Positions 1-9,749 of a DNA stretch of 64,000 nucleotides are shown here, in pieces. Both the position numbers and the translations under genes were made by a program. Origin of the DNA: Desulfuromonadales bacterium (GTDB taxonomy: Bacteria > Desulfobacterota > Desulfuromonadia > Desulfuromonadales > Geopsychrobacteraceae); contig JAHYIY010000009.1 in the NCBI GenBank assembly GCA_019429255.1, positions 51,563 through 115,562 on the forward strand. The letters are read 5' to 3'. The notes under the pieces are model-generated. The model was not told where the DNA came from. It saw nothing but the letters and a program-made list of their open reading frames with translations, and did no database searches. Every line of letters begins with the position of its first letter. Positions within the stretch are counted from its first letter, which is position 1.

Positions 1-255
1 GTTAGCGACTACCCCGGAATGATCAAGACGTTTGCGCAGGATCCGATCCGCCAGAACGTCCAGAGCCAGCTGCTTCTCACCATAGAGATTGGAAGTACCG
101 GCAACACCAAGATCACCGGTTCGAATGGAATGGATAATGTATTTGGATGCTTCGGCAATCTCACAAATAAGATGGATCAGGTTCTCCTCAACACCAGTTT
201 CGCGCAAATGGCGGCGCAGATCGATCTGAAACTTGGTTTTTCCCGGTTCACTCAT
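1..255 (-). CDS. fbp: Fructose-1,6-bisphosphatase class 1, N-terminal part
   Basis: This is the first 85 residues of a class I fructose-1,6-bisphosphatase, which removes the 1-phosphate in gluconeogenesis; the gene runs off the left edge. Reading the minus strand from the ATG at 255 gives an uninterrupted frame to base 1. It contains the family's AMP/active-site region, including GTSNLYGEKQLALDVLAD and a following SGVVA. An AAGGGAG ribosome-binding site lies 8-15 bases upstream of the ATG. Family identity is recognised from motifs; metal-binding and catalytic residues lie outside the window. An open plus-strand frame over the same bases is only its shadow. Confidence 0.88.
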   Translation of the reverse strand, partial: MSEPGKTKFQIDLRRHLRETGVEENLIHLICEIAEASKYIIHSIRTGDLGVAGTSNLYGEKQLALDVLADRILRKRLDHSGVVAN

Positions 256-396
256 GAGATATGCTCCCTTTATCCTTGATGGTATCAATCGACGTGAAAA
301 GTCAGCTTTAAGATCTCGGCTCGAACTGTCACTTTAGCCCACTACAAGATTTCCAGCAACCGTTGACTGACGTTAATAACACAAAAACGCCAGCCA

Positions 397-1305
397 TCAC
401 TCCGACGTGACCGTTATTGCCGCAGCCTGTTCCTCATCGAGTAGGCGGCAGACCGTCAACCCCTCCTCGAGGGTCGGATACAGCAGCTCGATGCCAAGCT
501 TTCCCAGCATCTTGCGATTGGTCATACGCCGCGATTCTTGCAGAAACGACAACGTCAGGGGATTCATGATCTGTTGCGCTTCGTCCCAGCTTAACTGCTG
601 TGGTCGCGGAAGATTATACAGATCAGCGACCGCAGTAAAATATTCACTCATACTACTGTGCTGACCATCGCAGACATTAAAAATGTCCCCCGCCTCGCCA
701 CGCTCCATAGCGACCAGGCAGATACGCACCAGATCGAGGCTGTGAATGCGATTGGTAACCGGTGAGTCCTCCGGGCGCAACACCTGATGCCCTTTATGCA
801 GTTGTGCCAATGGCAGGCGACCAGGACCATAGATGCCGGTCACGCGCAGAATGATCAGGTCAAAACCCAACTCTCCGGCTTTGTCACGCAACTGGTTTTC
901 GGCACTGACGCGGCGTTTGGCGCGGCTGGTCTGCGGGTTGACCGGCGTTTCCTCGGTGACCAGCTCAGCGCCGCAGTCACCATAAACGCCACTGGTACTC
1001 ACATAGACAATCCGCTGCGGGCAGTTATCGGAACTCAGCATGCGACAGAAGTTTGCCATGCGCGCATCGCTGGTTCCGCCTCCTTGCGGTGGCATAAAAT
1101 AAAAGACCCGGTGGCAATGGACTGCCAGGACCGGCAGGTCCTCCCGATAATCGAAATTGGCAACGACCGGCACAACTCCTGTTTCTGCGAGTTGAGCTAC
1201 CCCATCGGCCTTATGGGCCGTCGCCTGCACCCTGTGTCCCTGACCAAGCAACTCTCCGGCAACCCGTTTACCGATATCACCACACCCAATAATTGTATAA
1301 TCCAT
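397..1305 (-). CDS. Atypical SDR-family NAD(P)-binding oxidoreductase (YeeZ-like)
   Basis: A 302-residue protein with an N-terminal Rossmann fold: the dinucleotide motif GCGDIGKR is at residues 8-15, followed by the strand/helix pattern of extended short-chain dehydrogenases. The segment VYVSTSGVYGD and the later VTGIYGPGRLP match the NAD-dependent epimerase / YeeZ group. The usual Tyr-x-x-x-Lys pair is not obvious where expected (SRAKRR is found there), so it may be an atypical SDR without classical dehydrogenase chemistry. It lies 20 bases downstream of pepN on the same strand and is probably co-transcribed. Substrate unknown. Confidence 0.8.
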   Translation of the reverse strand: MDYTIIGCGDIGKRVAGELLGQGHRVQATAHKADGVAQLAETGVVPVVANFDYREDLPVLAVHCHRVFYFMPPQGGGTSDARMANFCRMLSSDNCPQRIVYVSTSGVYGDCGAELVTEETPVNPQTSRAKRRVSAENQLRDKAGELGFDLIILRVTGIYGPGRLPLAQLHKGHQVLRPEDSPVTNRIHSLDLVRICLVAMERGEAGDIFNVCDGQHSSMSEYFTAVADLYNLPRPQQLSWDEAQQIMNPLTLSFLQESRRMTNRKMLGKLGIELLYPTLEEGLTVCRLLDEEQAAAITVTSE

Positions 1306-1325
1306 CAGCTTTCATTACTCCCGTC

Positions 1326-3968
1326 TCAGGCCAGACTTTTATTGACGATTTCGTATAAATCACGTGACAGGTTTCCCTGCTGCAAAGCCACCAACTCTTC
1401 GCGCAGCAGCGCACGCCGCTTCGGCTCCAGGCGTTGCCAACGCGTCAGGGGGGTTGCCATACGCGCCGCCACCTGTGGATTACGCTTGTCCAGACGCCTG
1501 ATCTGCTCGGTGAGCAAGCGGTAACCAGTGCCGTCGCTGCGGTGAAAAACCGCCAGATTCTGGGCAAAGGCACCAAGCAGTGCACGCACACGATTAGGGT
1601 TGTTCAGGGTAAAATCGGGGTGCAGCAGCAAACGCTCTATGTCAAAAAAAGTGTTTTCGTGACGCCTCGACGCCAGAACAGAAAACCACTTATCGAGCAA
1701 CAATGGATAGTGTTTCCACTGCCGATAGAAGTCCTCCTTGACCTGATCACGCAGCGGATTATCGTTATCTACCAGGGCAGTAAAGGCTGCCAGCCGATCG
1801 GTCATGTTATCGGCCTGCTGATATTGCCGCAAACAACGATCAAGTTGCGCCTGCTGTGGCTCCAGCATCAGCAGCGCCAGACAGCCATGGGCAAGACGGC
1901 GGCGACCAACCGCAACCGGACTAAGGGAATAGTCTCCCGTGCTGGTATAGCTGGCATAACGCCGTGCCAGTTGGTCACGATGGGCAGCCAGTAACTGGCG
2001 GAGGGCCTGTTCACGCACCACCCTGATCAACTGCGGATCAACCTCTGTCAACTGATCCGCCAGATACTGTTCACTGGGCAATTGCAGCATGCGCGCCAGC
2101 AGGCTTTCATCAGCCGTGTTATCCGCCAAAGCAACGCCCCAGGCATCAACAAACACCTTGCTCAGCCCGCTAGACACCTCGGTTTGTTGTTTCTGACGGT
2201 AGAGCTGCAGCAGTTCGGTAACGGCCAGCTGCTGACCGGCTTCCCAGCGATTGAAGGAATCGCGGTCATACGCCATGCGAAAAGCCAGATCTTCTGCCCG
2301 ATCTTGCATTTTCAATCGTACCGGCGCGGAAAAGCCTCGCAGCACCGACAGTACCGGTTGTTCCTGAACGCCAACAAAAGTGAATTGCTCGCGCGCCTGT
2401 TTCAGCACGAGAACTCGACTACCGGCAGCGGGGGATTCATCCGTGACCAACTGCAGCGGCAGATCCGTGCCGGTGCTGCCGAGCAAGCCGACAACCAGCG
2501 GCAGATGAAACGGCTCCTTTTCGGGCTGCCCGGGGGTCGGCGGACAGTTTTGCTGACAGTCGAGGGTGAAGGTTTGAGCGTCAGGGTCATAGCGGCCGGC
2601 AATCTGCACTTCAGGGGTGCCGGCCTGGGTATACCAGCGCCGGAACTGGGTCAGGTCAACCTGACCGGCTTCCTCCAGGGCCGCGACAAAATCTTCACAG
2701 GTCGCCGCCTGCCCGTCATGGCGGGCCAGATACAGGCGTACACCTTCGATGAACTTTTCGCGCCCGAGCAAAGTCTCGATCATACGGATGACTTCAGCGC
2801 CCTTGTTGTAGATGGTTGTGGTGTAGAAGTTGTTGATCTCAACGTAAGACTCCGGCCGCACCGGATGGGCCATCGGTCCGGCGTCTTCGGGGAACTGAAA
2901 CTGGCGCAGCAAGGCGACATCATCGATTCGCTTGACTGCGGCAGACTGCATATCAGCAGAAAACTGCTGATCACGCAGCACCGTCAACCCCTCCTTTAAG
3001 CTCAGCTGGAACCAGTCACGGCAGGTGACCCGGTTACCGGTCCAGTTGTGGAAATATTCATGGGCGATAACCGCTTCAATTCCCAGATAATCGCTATCGG
3101 TTGCTATTTCCGGTCGGGCAAGCACGTATTTTGAGTTAAATACATTAAGCCCCTTGTTCTCCATCGCGCCCATATTGAAATCATCGACGGCAACGATCAT
3201 GTAGCGATCGAGATCGTACTCGAGCCCATAGACATCCTCTTCCCACTTCATCGATTTTTTCAGCGACTCCATAGCAAAGTCACAGTCGTTGCGGTTACGC
3301 TCCTCCACATAAATCTGCAACAGCACCTGCCGCCCGGACAGGGTGGTGTAATAATCTTCGAGACAAACCAGATTACCGGCCACCAGGGCGAACAGATAGC
3401 TCGGCTTGGGAAACGGGTCTTCCCAACGTGCAAAGTGGCGACCGTTATCCAGCACCCCCTGGTCCAACAGATTGCCGTTACTCAGCAACACCGGACAGTC
3501 GGTCCGCTCCCCTTCGATCCGTACCCGGAAAGGTGCCAGGACATCGGGGCGATCGGGATAATAAGTGATCTTGCGAAAACCTTCGGCCTCACACTGGGTA
3601 CAGAAAATATCGTTGGATTGATAAAGTCCCTCCAGCGCCGTGTTGTTGAGCGGATCAATACGGGTGACAACTTCCAGAACGAACCGTGCAGGCGGGGCAA
3701 CAATCGTCAGACTGACGTCATCACACCGATAGTCGACCGGGGACAGGGGAATACCATCCACCTTGACTCCCAGCAAGTGCAGATTTTCGCCGTCCAGCAC
3801 CAGCGGTTCGATGACCCCGTTGCGATCAGGGTTCAGTTGCAGTTTAAGGATCGAGGTGACCTGGGTCGCTGTCGGGTTCAGATAAAAATCGAGGTCAACC
3901 TGCTCAACCAGATAGGCTGGAGAACGATAATCCTGCAGATAGTTAGTTAGCGGCGATTGCGTTGACAT
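1326..3968 (-). CDS. pepN: Aminopeptidase N (M1 family zinc metallopeptidase)
   Basis: An 880-residue alanyl aminopeptidase of the E. coli PepN type (870 residues), a cytoplasmic exopeptidase that trims N-terminal residues from peptides. The exopeptidase motif GAMEN is near residue 265 and the zinc motif HEYFHNW near 302, with the third ligand expected in SLKEGLTV downstream. Spacing agrees with E. coli PepN. The C-terminal half is the long helical domain of this subfamily and ends near the expected length, so the gene looks intact. It sits between dcd (49-base gap upstream) and the SDR gene. Long open frames on the opposite strand are shadows. Confidence 0.95.
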   Translation of the reverse strand: MSTQSPLTNYLQDYRSPAYLVEQVDLDFYLNPTATQVTSILKLQLNPDRNGVIEPLVLDGENLHLLGVKVDGIPLSPVDYRCDDVSLTIVAPPARFVLEVVTRIDPLNNTALEGLYQSNDIFCTQCEAEGFRKITYYPDRPDVLAPFRVRIEGERTDCPVLLSNGNLLDQGVLDNGRHFARWEDPFPKPSYLFALVAGNLVCLEDYYTTLSGRQVLLQIYVEERNRNDCDFAMESLKKSMKWEEDVYGLEYDLDRYMIVAVDDFNMGAMENKGLNVFNSKYVLARPEIATDSDYLGIEAVIAHEYFHNWTGNRVTCRDWFQLSLKEGLTVLRDQQFSADMQSAAVKRIDDVALLRQFQFPEDAGPMAHPVRPESYVEINNFYTTTIYNKGAEVIRMIETLLGREKFIEGVRLYLARHDGQAATCEDFVAALEEAGQVDLTQFRRWYTQAGTPEVQIAGRYDPDAQTFTLDCQQNCPPTPGQPEKEPFHLPLVVGLLGSTGTDLPLQLVTDESPAAGSRVLVLKQAREQFTFVGVQEQPVLSVLRGFSAPVRLKMQDRAEDLAFRMAYDRDSFNRWEAGQQLAVTELLQLYRQKQQTEVSSGLSKVFVDAWGVALADNTADESLLARMLQLPSEQYLADQLTEVDPQLIRVVREQALRQLLAAHRDQLARRYASYTSTGDYSLSPVAVGRRRLAHGCLALLMLEPQQAQLDRCLRQYQQADNMTDRLAAFTALVDNDNPLRDQVKEDFYRQWKHYPLLLDKWFSVLASRRHENTFFDIERLLLHPDFTLNNPNRVRALLGAFAQNLAVFHRSDGTGYRLLTEQIRRLDKRNPQVAARMATPLTRWQRLEPKRRALLREELVALQQGNLSRDLYEIVNKSLA

Positions 3969-4017
3969 AAAACTCCAAAGTTAAAATGCACGTTGTAAAG
4001 ATGATGGAACAATCAAG

Positions 4018-4539
4018 TTAATCGATATAGTCGCAATACAGCAGACTCGGTTGAATTCCCCGGTTATCCTGATATTTACCGCTGCTGTAGGGATCACTTT
4101 CCCCCTGCAGGGCGTGGTAATATATCTGGCATATCTCTACTCCGGCATAAATTCGGATTGGCTGCACGCTGAACATTTCCAGGGTCCAGAAGCCGCGAAA
4201 GCCAACATCCCCAAACCCTGCCGTCACGTGAACGAACAACCCCAGGCGCCCCACTGATGAGCGCCCCTCCAGCATCGGCACCAGATTGAGGGTCTCAGTA
4301 TATTCCACTGTCCGACCAAGATACAGCCGGTTCGGCTCCAGCACAAAACCTTCCGGCGGAATGGTGAGGGTGGTCCAGGGATTGTTCTTTTTCATATCGA
4401 GCTGCTTCTCCGTGTAAATCAGCAACTCGTCATGCAATGCCAGATTATAACTGTTGGGGTTAAGACGCGATTTATCGTAGGGTTGGATAACAATATCCTG
4501 ACCCATGCGAGCGTCGATTTCCCGGCCGGAGAGTATCAT
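4018..4539 (-). CDS. dcd: dCTP deaminase
   Basis: A 173-residue dCTP deaminase, producing dUTP from dCTP on the route to dTMP. The diagnostic block GRSSVGRLGLFVHVTAGFGD followed by GFRGFWTLEM is present; its Glu corresponds to the catalytic residue of the family, and the C-terminal GKYQDNRGIQPS is the nucleotide-covering tail. The length matches short bacterial/archaeal forms. Some relatives also hydrolyse dUTP, and the sequence alone does not settle whether this one does. The ATG at 4539 is preceded by AAAGGAA. First gene of the dcd-pepN-SDR run; a MITE lies immediately upstream. Confidence 0.92.
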   Translation of the reverse strand: MILSGREIDARMGQDIVIQPYDKSRLNPNSYNLALHDELLIYTEKQLDMKKNNPWTTLTIPPEGFVLEPNRLYLGRTVEYTETLNLVPMLEGRSSVGRLGLFVHVTAGFGDVGFRGFWTLEMFSVQPIRIYAGVEICQIYYHALQGESDPYSSGKYQDNRGIQPSLLYCDYID

Positions 4540-4582
4540 CTGTCTATTCCTTTCTTTTGATCCTCTTTAGCGAAAAACGCTA

Positions 4583-4737
4583 GTAACTATTCAGCACTAT
4601 CCTTGTGCAGGATCGGGGCTCCGGTGGCAGGGGTGTTTGTCGCCATGGACGGCGACAACAAGCGGTCATGGATGACCCAACGGGAAACAATCGCGTCCCT
4701 TGACATAGGATCCGAAGATCCGGTGCTGAACAGTTAC
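4583..4737 (+). mobile_element. MITE copy 1, 155 bp, perfect 8-bp flanking duplication
   Basis: A non-coding element bounded by inverted repeats GTAACTATTCAGCAC (4583-4597) and GTGCTGAACAGTTAC (4723-4737), which pair at 14 of 15 positions. The octamer AAACGCTA directly abuts both ends (4575-4582 and 4738-4745), the signature of a target-site duplication. Inside is the family core, GTCGCC then ATGGAC then GGCGAC, which can form a hairpin. No transposase is encoded; a 66-codon open frame across it is not a gene. GTAA ends and 8-bp duplications are features of IS66-family elements, so trans-mobilisation by such a transposase is my inference. It is inserted between dcd and the DUF2007 gene. Confidence 0.85.
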
Positions 4738-4862
4738 AAACGCTAAAAGAACAGCCTGTGTCGATCTTTAGACCAGACAACCCTGTTCACCGCCTCAGCG
4801 ATATGTTATCTAGCGGACAGAAACTTGCCGGTTGATTTCCAGGGCTGCCGGATGGAGAATAT

Positions 4863-5183
4863 CTATCCTTCAGCGCGAATAGTGCCACAGCGCCAGCAGG
4901 CGCCGAAGTGCCCTTCGAGGGCCTCCCGACATTGCGGACAGGTCCATGACGGTGCAACGGCGTCTTTTTTAAACCAGGCGTCAACAAACATTTTCGCCCG
5001 GGGCCAGGCTTCATTATCTATAACCCAGAGTTCCGGACAACACTCAACAAAAGGAATCTCACCGACGGCGGCGGTCAACTGAACATTGCGCAAAACGCAG
5101 TTTATCCCCTCGCGAGCGAGAATATCCCGCAGCAGCTCGGCCTGGTATCCTTCATAAAAGTTGAAGACATGAAGTTTTTTCAT
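4863..5183 (-). CDS. DUF2007-type protein with C-terminal zinc ribbon
   Basis: A 106-residue protein starting MKKLHVFNFYEGYQAELLRD. The N-terminal 70 residues match the DUF2007 (putative signal-transducing) fold: a short ferredoxin-like unit with the usual pattern of fetching data on both sides of a 'REGI' segment. The C-terminus carries a rubredoxin-like zinc ribbon, CPQC then CWRC. A longer in-frame start at 5264 exists, but its 27 extra residues look like non-coding sequence, and starting at 5183 leaves an 92-base divergent promoter space to the next gene. Function unknown; no partner can be named. Confidence 0.75.
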   Translation of the reverse strand: MKKLHVFNFYEGYQAELLRDILAREGINCVLRNVQLTAAVGEIPFVECCPELWVIDNEAWPRAKMFVDAWFKKDAVAPSWTCPQCREALEGHFGACWRCGTIRAEG

Positions 5184-5275
5184 AGGCCGTAAGTATAACC
5201 ACACCGGCACGCATAAAGAAACAGGCCTGACACAATTGAGGCCAACAACAATGGCACTGATCAACGGAGGCGACG

Positions 5276-6361
5276 ATGATCGACCTGTCCACTAACTATA
5301 TGGGGCTCTCCCTGAAAAATCCACTGGTTGTCGCCAGTTGCTGTCTTACCGGCACCCTCGACGGGGTGCGTCAATGTGCCGAGGCCGGTGCCGGTGCCGT
5401 GGTTTTGCGCTCCCTGTTCGAGGAGCAGATCAAGGGAGAAATTTCGTCCTTAAGCCTTCACGCTGAAGAATACTCAGGCTACGGCGAAGCCTTCCAGTAT
5501 TTGCAGAGTTACGGGACTGCATTCGGCCCCTCGCAGTACCTCAAGCTGGTCAGGGAAGCCAAAAAGGCGGTGACCATCCCCATTATTGCCAGCCTCAATT
5601 GCGTCAGTGCTGATTCGTGGGCCGGCTACGCCCATCAGCTCCAGGAAGCCGGAGCCGATGCCATCGAACTCAATATCAGCATTCTGCCAACCGATTCGTC
5701 ACCTCCCTGTGATCACATTGTCGCTGATTATCTAGGCATTCTGCGTGAAGTCAAACACCAGGCAAACATTCCAGTGGCGCTGAAAATCGGTCCTTACTTC
5801 ACCTCTTTTGCCCATGTTGCCAAACGCCTGACCAGCAACCAGGCCGAAGCACCGGCCTACAGCGTTGGCTGGATGGGGAAGGATCGTCAACCCGGCAAGG
5901 TTATCCATAGAGGAGCCGATGCCCTGGTTCTTTTCAATCGCTTTTACCGTTTTGATATCGATATTGACAAGCAACAACTGACCCACGGTTCGCCCTACAG
6001 TTCCCCCCATGATATGGCCGATACATTGCGCTGGATTTCCCTGCTCTACGGCACCGTCAACTGTGATTTTGGTGCCACGACAGGTATCCACGATAGCGCC
6101 GGGGTCATCAAAGCGCTGCTCGCCGGCGCCAGCGTCACGCAGCTCTGCTCGACCCTTTACCTGCACGGGTTAGGTCAGCTGGGCGTAATCGAAAAAGAGC
6201 TACGGCAGTGGATGGAAAACAATGGCTATAGGTCGCTAGCAGGATTTCGCGGACAGCTGAGCCGCCATACCAGCCACACCCCCAAAGATTATGAACGGCT
6301 GCAATACATGAAGATGTTTATTGAACGGGATGGCCAATCGGCCGACCTGCGCAGCGAATAA
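5276..6361 (+). CDS. Dihydroorotate dehydrogenase-like flavoprotein
   Basis: A 361-residue TIM-barrel protein of the dihydroorotate-dehydrogenase-like group: MIDLSTNYMGLSLKNPLVVA at the start, ALKIGPYF around the FMN-binding lysine strand, and the glycine-rich ATTGIHDSAGVIKALLAGAS near the C-terminus that binds the flavin phosphate. It differs from PyrD in the loop that contacts orotate, and this group is found in bacteria that also have a true pyrD, so pyrimidine synthesis is not assured. A GGAGG site sits just upstream of the ATG. It is 27 bases ahead of ilvA and probably co-transcribed; the link between the two is unclear. Confidence 0.85.
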   Translation: MIDLSTNYMGLSLKNPLVVASCCLTGTLDGVRQCAEAGAGAVVLRSLFEEQIKGEISSLSLHAEEYSGYGEAFQYLQSYGTAFGPSQYLKLVREAKKAVTIPIIASLNCVSADSWAGYAHQLQEAGADAIELNISILPTDSSPPCDHIVADYLGILREVKHQANIPVALKIGPYFTSFAHVAKRLTSNQAEAPAYSVGWMGKDRQPGKVIHRGADALVLFNRFYRFDIDIDKQQLTHGSPYSSPHDMADTLRWISLLYGTVNCDFGATTGIHDSAGVIKALLAGASVTQLCSTLYLHGLGQLGVIEKELRQWMENNGYRSLAGFRGQLSRHTSHTPKDYERLQYMKMFIERDGQSADLRSE

Positions 6362-6388
6362 CACCATAGCTAAAAGGAAGCAACCACC

Positions 6389-7897
6389 ATGCAGGACATG
6401 ATACGCAAAATCCTTACTTCGCGGGTCTACGAGGCGGCTATCGAAACCCCTCTCGAAGATGCGACAGAACTCTCGCTGCAACTGAATAACCGGATACTGA
6501 TTAAAAGAGAAGATCTGCAGCCGGTTTTTTCGTTTAAAATTCGTGGTGCTTACAACAAGATTGCCCACCTTTACGAAACCGAACAGATCAGCGGCGTTAT
6601 CTGTGCCTCGGCCGGCAATCATGCTCAAGGGGTGGCCTTTTCCGCCAAAAAACTCGGCATTAAGGCGTTGATCGTAATGCCGGTAACCACCCCGAAAATA
6701 AAAATTGACGCGGTCAAAAGGCTCGGTGCCGAGGTTGTTCTCCATGGCGACAACTACTCCGAAGCCGCGGACCATTGCGATCTGCTGCAGAAGCAGCGTG
6801 ACCTGACCTTTATCCACCCTTTTGATGATGAACTGATTATTGCCGGGCAGGGAACCGTAGCGGATGAAATCCTGCGTCAGAGCGCCGGCAAGCTCGACGC
6901 GATTTTTGTGCCGGTGGGCGGTGGCGGCCTGATTGCCGGCATTGCTACCTATTTCAAGGCGCTGGCACCGCAGGTCCGGATTATTGGTGTCGAACCCCTC
7001 GACAGTGACGCCATGTTCCAGTCTCTGGCCGCCGACAGACGTGTCACCCTGGAGACTGTCGGCATTTTTGCCGATGGCGTGGCGGTGCGCCAGGTCGGCA
7101 AAAAAACCTTCGACCTGTGCCGTAAACATGTCGATGATATTATTCGCGTCTCAACCGATGAGATCTGCAGTGCTATCAAGAGTGTCTACCAGGCCAGTCG
7201 CTCCATCGTTGAACCTGCCGGCGCCCTGGCAATGGCCGGTCTTAAACAGTATGTCAAGTACCAGGGGATCACCGGACAAACCCTGGTTGCCATTAACTCC
7301 GGTGCCAACATGAACTTTGAGCGCCTGCGCTATGTCTCGGAGCGCACCCAGATCGGTGAAGGACTGGAATCTCTGTTTGCCGTCACCATTCCGGAAGAAC
7401 CTGGAGCATTACGCCACTTCTGTAGTGACCTGCTGGTCGGGATCAGCATCACCGAGTTCAGCTATCGCCTTGCTGATCGCGAACAAGCCCATTTGTTCCT
7501 TGGCGTTGCCGTTGGGGGGGAGCAAGCGCGTCAAGCCTTTTGTACCCAACTCACTCAAAGCGGTTACCCGACTATCGATTTGACCGCCAATGAATTGGCT
7601 AAAACTCATTTGCGTTACATGGTTGGCGGGCGCTCGTCAACCGCCACCAGCGAGCGCCTGTTCCGCTTCTGGTTCCCGGAACGCGCCGGTGCCCTGACCC
7701 GCTTTCTGGCCGATATGGGAACCAACTGGAATATTTCCCTGTTTCACTACCGCAACCAGGGGGGAGAATTTGGCCGCGTGCTGATCGGTCTGGAATTGCC
7801 GCACGGGGATGAAAGCAAACTGATGCAGTTTCTTGACCGTATCGGCTACCGCTATCTGGAGCAGACAGATGATCCAGCCTACAGGCTGTTTCTTTGA
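6389..7897 (+). CDS. ilvA: Threonine ammonia-lyase (biosynthetic threonine deaminase)
   Basis: A 502-residue PLP enzyme converting threonine to 2-oxobutanoate, the first committed step to isoleucine. The Schiff-base lysine is in SFKIRGAYNK (Lys50), ASAGNHAQG binds substrate, and the phosphate-binding loop VGGGGLIAG lies near residues 175-183. The region after about residue 325 carries two ACT-like regulatory modules (starting near LFAVTIPEEPGALR and FRFWFPERAGALTRF), as in the E. coli biosynthetic enzyme (514 residues), so isoleucine feedback inhibition is expected. AAGGAAG precedes the ATG. leuCD and the liv transporter elsewhere in the window serve related amino acids. Confidence 0.95.
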   Translation: MQDMIRKILTSRVYEAAIETPLEDATELSLQLNNRILIKREDLQPVFSFKIRGAYNKIAHLYETEQISGVICASAGNHAQGVAFSAKKLGIKALIVMPVTTPKIKIDAVKRLGAEVVLHGDNYSEAADHCDLLQKQRDLTFIHPFDDELIIAGQGTVADEILRQSAGKLDAIFVPVGGGGLIAGIATYFKALAPQVRIIGVEPLDSDAMFQSLAADRRVTLETVGIFADGVAVRQVGKKTFDLCRKHVDDIIRVSTDEICSAIKSVYQASRSIVEPAGALAMAGLKQYVKYQGITGQTLVAINSGANMNFERLRYVSERTQIGEGLESLFAVTIPEEPGALRHFCSDLLVGISITEFSYRLADREQAHLFLGVAVGGEQARQAFCTQLTQSGYPTIDLTANELAKTHLRYMVGGRSSTATSERLFRFWFPERAGALTRFLADMGTNWNISLFHYRNQGGEFGRVLIGLELPHGDESKLMQFLDRIGYRYLEQTDDPAYRLFL

Positions 7898-8039
7898 CAG
7901 CCGTCAGCCTGCGGCAATGAAACTGGCGATCCATTCACCTGGAGTTGACGGTAGACAACTGATTCTTCGTCTCTGTTACGATTATCCCACCCTTGCTGCG
8001 CAGACATCAAACGGCTTAACGGTTCTTTCCATTGGAAGC

Positions 8040-9749
8040 TCAGATTATTGAAGCTACTGTGCCGCGCTTCTTATGCTTGACCCGGTACATCTTCTGATCT
8101 GCCCGATTGAGCACATCCTGGGGAACATCACCGGGAAAAAGCCTGACCGCGCCAATACTGCAACCGACGCTAATGACCTGATCCTTGATGGTCATCGGCA
8201 GGGTTATCTGCTCTTCAACCCGCTTCGCAACCATGTCTGGATCGAGGATGTGGCTAGTACTCTTCATCAGTAACAGAGCAAACTCATCACCACCCAGGCG
8301 AGCGGCTATGTCTCCTTCACGCAACAGATGGCGGATCCGTCCGGCTACGACCTGCAGCACCAGATCTCCCGCTTCGTGCCCCATCCGGTCATTGATCGGT
8401 TTGAAATCATCAAGATCCAGATATAAAAGAGCGGCGGGCTGACGCTCTCGGCCCGGCGAGCTGAGTGTCTCGCGCAATTTTTCCATAAAAAAACGGCGAT
8501 TGATTAAACCAGTCAGGGTATCGGTATTGGCCAGGTCAATCAGTTTTTCCTGTGATCGGCGCCGTGCTTCAATTTCCCGGTTCAACTCCCGGGTACGGCG
8601 TGAAAGCATCCGCATGGCACGATTGAAAGACCGTGTCAACTCAGCAAACTCACCCCAGAAGCGTTCCTTGATCCGCACATCGGTTGAACCATAGTGCATA
8701 ATCGCTGTTGCCTTGATCAGTTCCCTGACGGGTCGCACGATCATCTTGGTCAAGGCAAAGGCCATTGACAGGACAAGAACCAGCGAAAGCAGGGTCATCA
8801 GCACCAGATAGCGTATCTGGCTCCAGAAGATATCCACCAGAAAAGTCGGTGAACCATGGACAAAAACATCACCAAAGCCGTGATTAAGTTGGCGCACCAT
8901 CGTTATCTGTCCACGGTGGTAGGCAGTAACCGGATCGCCCCGGTTAACGGCCGCGCTATAGAGATCTGTCGACTCCAGGAAATGGTAAAAACCCTGATGA
9001 TCTTCAAAATGGTCAGGACAATCAGGGGCCAAAACCTTTACTTGCTGATTTGCAGCAGGCAGCAACAGAGCGGTTTTCCGGCCCAACTCTTTGCAGCCGA
9101 AATCTTTAAGCACAGCGTATATGTCTGCCATTGATACCAGCAAATGAAGACTGCCGATGTTTTCATCGGCGCGATAAAGGGGGCCACTTACCCAGATGTA
9201 TGGAAGTTCCCCTTCTCCCCAATGCAACTGTAATTGCTCCACTGCTGTTTTCAACACCGGCGGAACCAAGGAAGGAAGAACATCAGAATCCCTGTCAAAA
9301 ACTCCCGTCACCAGAACGTCATCAGGATCACGAACCCAAATGCCGACAAAATGTTCCATTGATAAAAGAGTATCGTTCAAAATCCGGTTCAACAGCTCAA
9401 GCTGGTCTGAATCCCGCGTCTGACTGTAAGCCTTCAGGCTGGTGCGCAGCTGGGTCCGGCTGGTCACCAGTTTCAATTGCTCCAAAAGACGCTGCAATTC
9501 ATGATTAAGGTGCCGCTGCTGCCCTTCAACCAGCTGGGCCATGCTTACCTCAATCAAATCAAGGGTATTGCGCTTGGTAGTATGGTATTGAACACTAGAG
9601 AGAAGGATCAATGGGATCAAAGAGACGAGAAAAAATGCGGATAAAAGACGAGGTCTCAGACCAATGGCGGCAGTGAATTTTGCAAATCGCGATCGTTTTT
9701 GACGCAATACGCGACGCTGCTGATAGATGTTTTCTCGCGGTGCGTCCAT
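8040..9749 (-). CDS. Membrane diguanylate cyclase, sensor-HAMP-GGDEF
   Basis: A 569-residue signalling enzyme predicted to make cyclic di-GMP. It has a transmembrane helix near residues 35-57, a roughly 250-residue periplasmic sensor region, a second helix near 312-334, a HAMP linker, and a GGDEF domain with the signature GGDEF near 485. An inhibitory RxxD site (REGD) sits five residues before the signature. The guanine-binding residues are canonical (Asn in KPINDR, Asp in GHEAGD), so specificity should be for GTP. An earlier in-frame start at 9782 exists, but 9749 is preceded by GGAGGT with an 8-base gap. The gene lies behind a GEMM riboswitch and terminator. Confidence 0.88.
   Translation of the reverse strand: MDAPRENIYQQRRVLRQKRSRFAKFTAAIGLRPRLLSAFFLVSLIPLILLSSVQYHTTKRNTLDLIEVSMAQLVEGQQRHLNHELQRLLEQLKLVTSRTQLRTSLKAYSQTRDSDQLELLNRILNDTLLSMEHFVGIWVRDPDDVLVTGVFDRDSDVLPSLVPPVLKTAVEQLQLHWGEGELPYIWVSGPLYRADENIGSLHLLVSMADIYAVLKDFGCKELGRKTALLLPAANQQVKVLAPDCPDHFEDHQGFYHFLESTDLYSAAVNRGDPVTAYHRGQITMVRQLNHGFGDVFVHGSPTFLVDIFWSQIRYLVLMTLLSLVLVLSMAFALTKMIVRPVRELIKATAIMHYGSTDVRIKERFWGEFAELTRSFNRAMRMLSRRTRELNREIEARRRSQEKLIDLANTDTLTGLINRRFFMEKLRETLSSPGRERQPAALLYLDLDDFKPINDRMGHEAGDLVLQVVAGRIRHLLREGDIAARLGGDEFALLLMKSTSHILDPDMVAKRVEEQITLPMTIKDQVISVGCSIGAVRLFPGDVPQDVLNRADQKMYRVKHKKRGTVASII

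Noticed and set aside
2082..2999. 305-codon frame antisense to pepN
   Set aside because: Shadow of a well-supported aminopeptidase reading frame; no domain recognised.
4580..4780. 66-codon minus-strand frame in MITE copy 1
   Set aside because: It spans both inverted-repeat ends and the flanking duplication; frames are not conserved in the other copies.
6236..7129. 297-codon frame antisense to ilvA
   Set aside because: Shadow frame; ilvA motifs are complete on the other strand.
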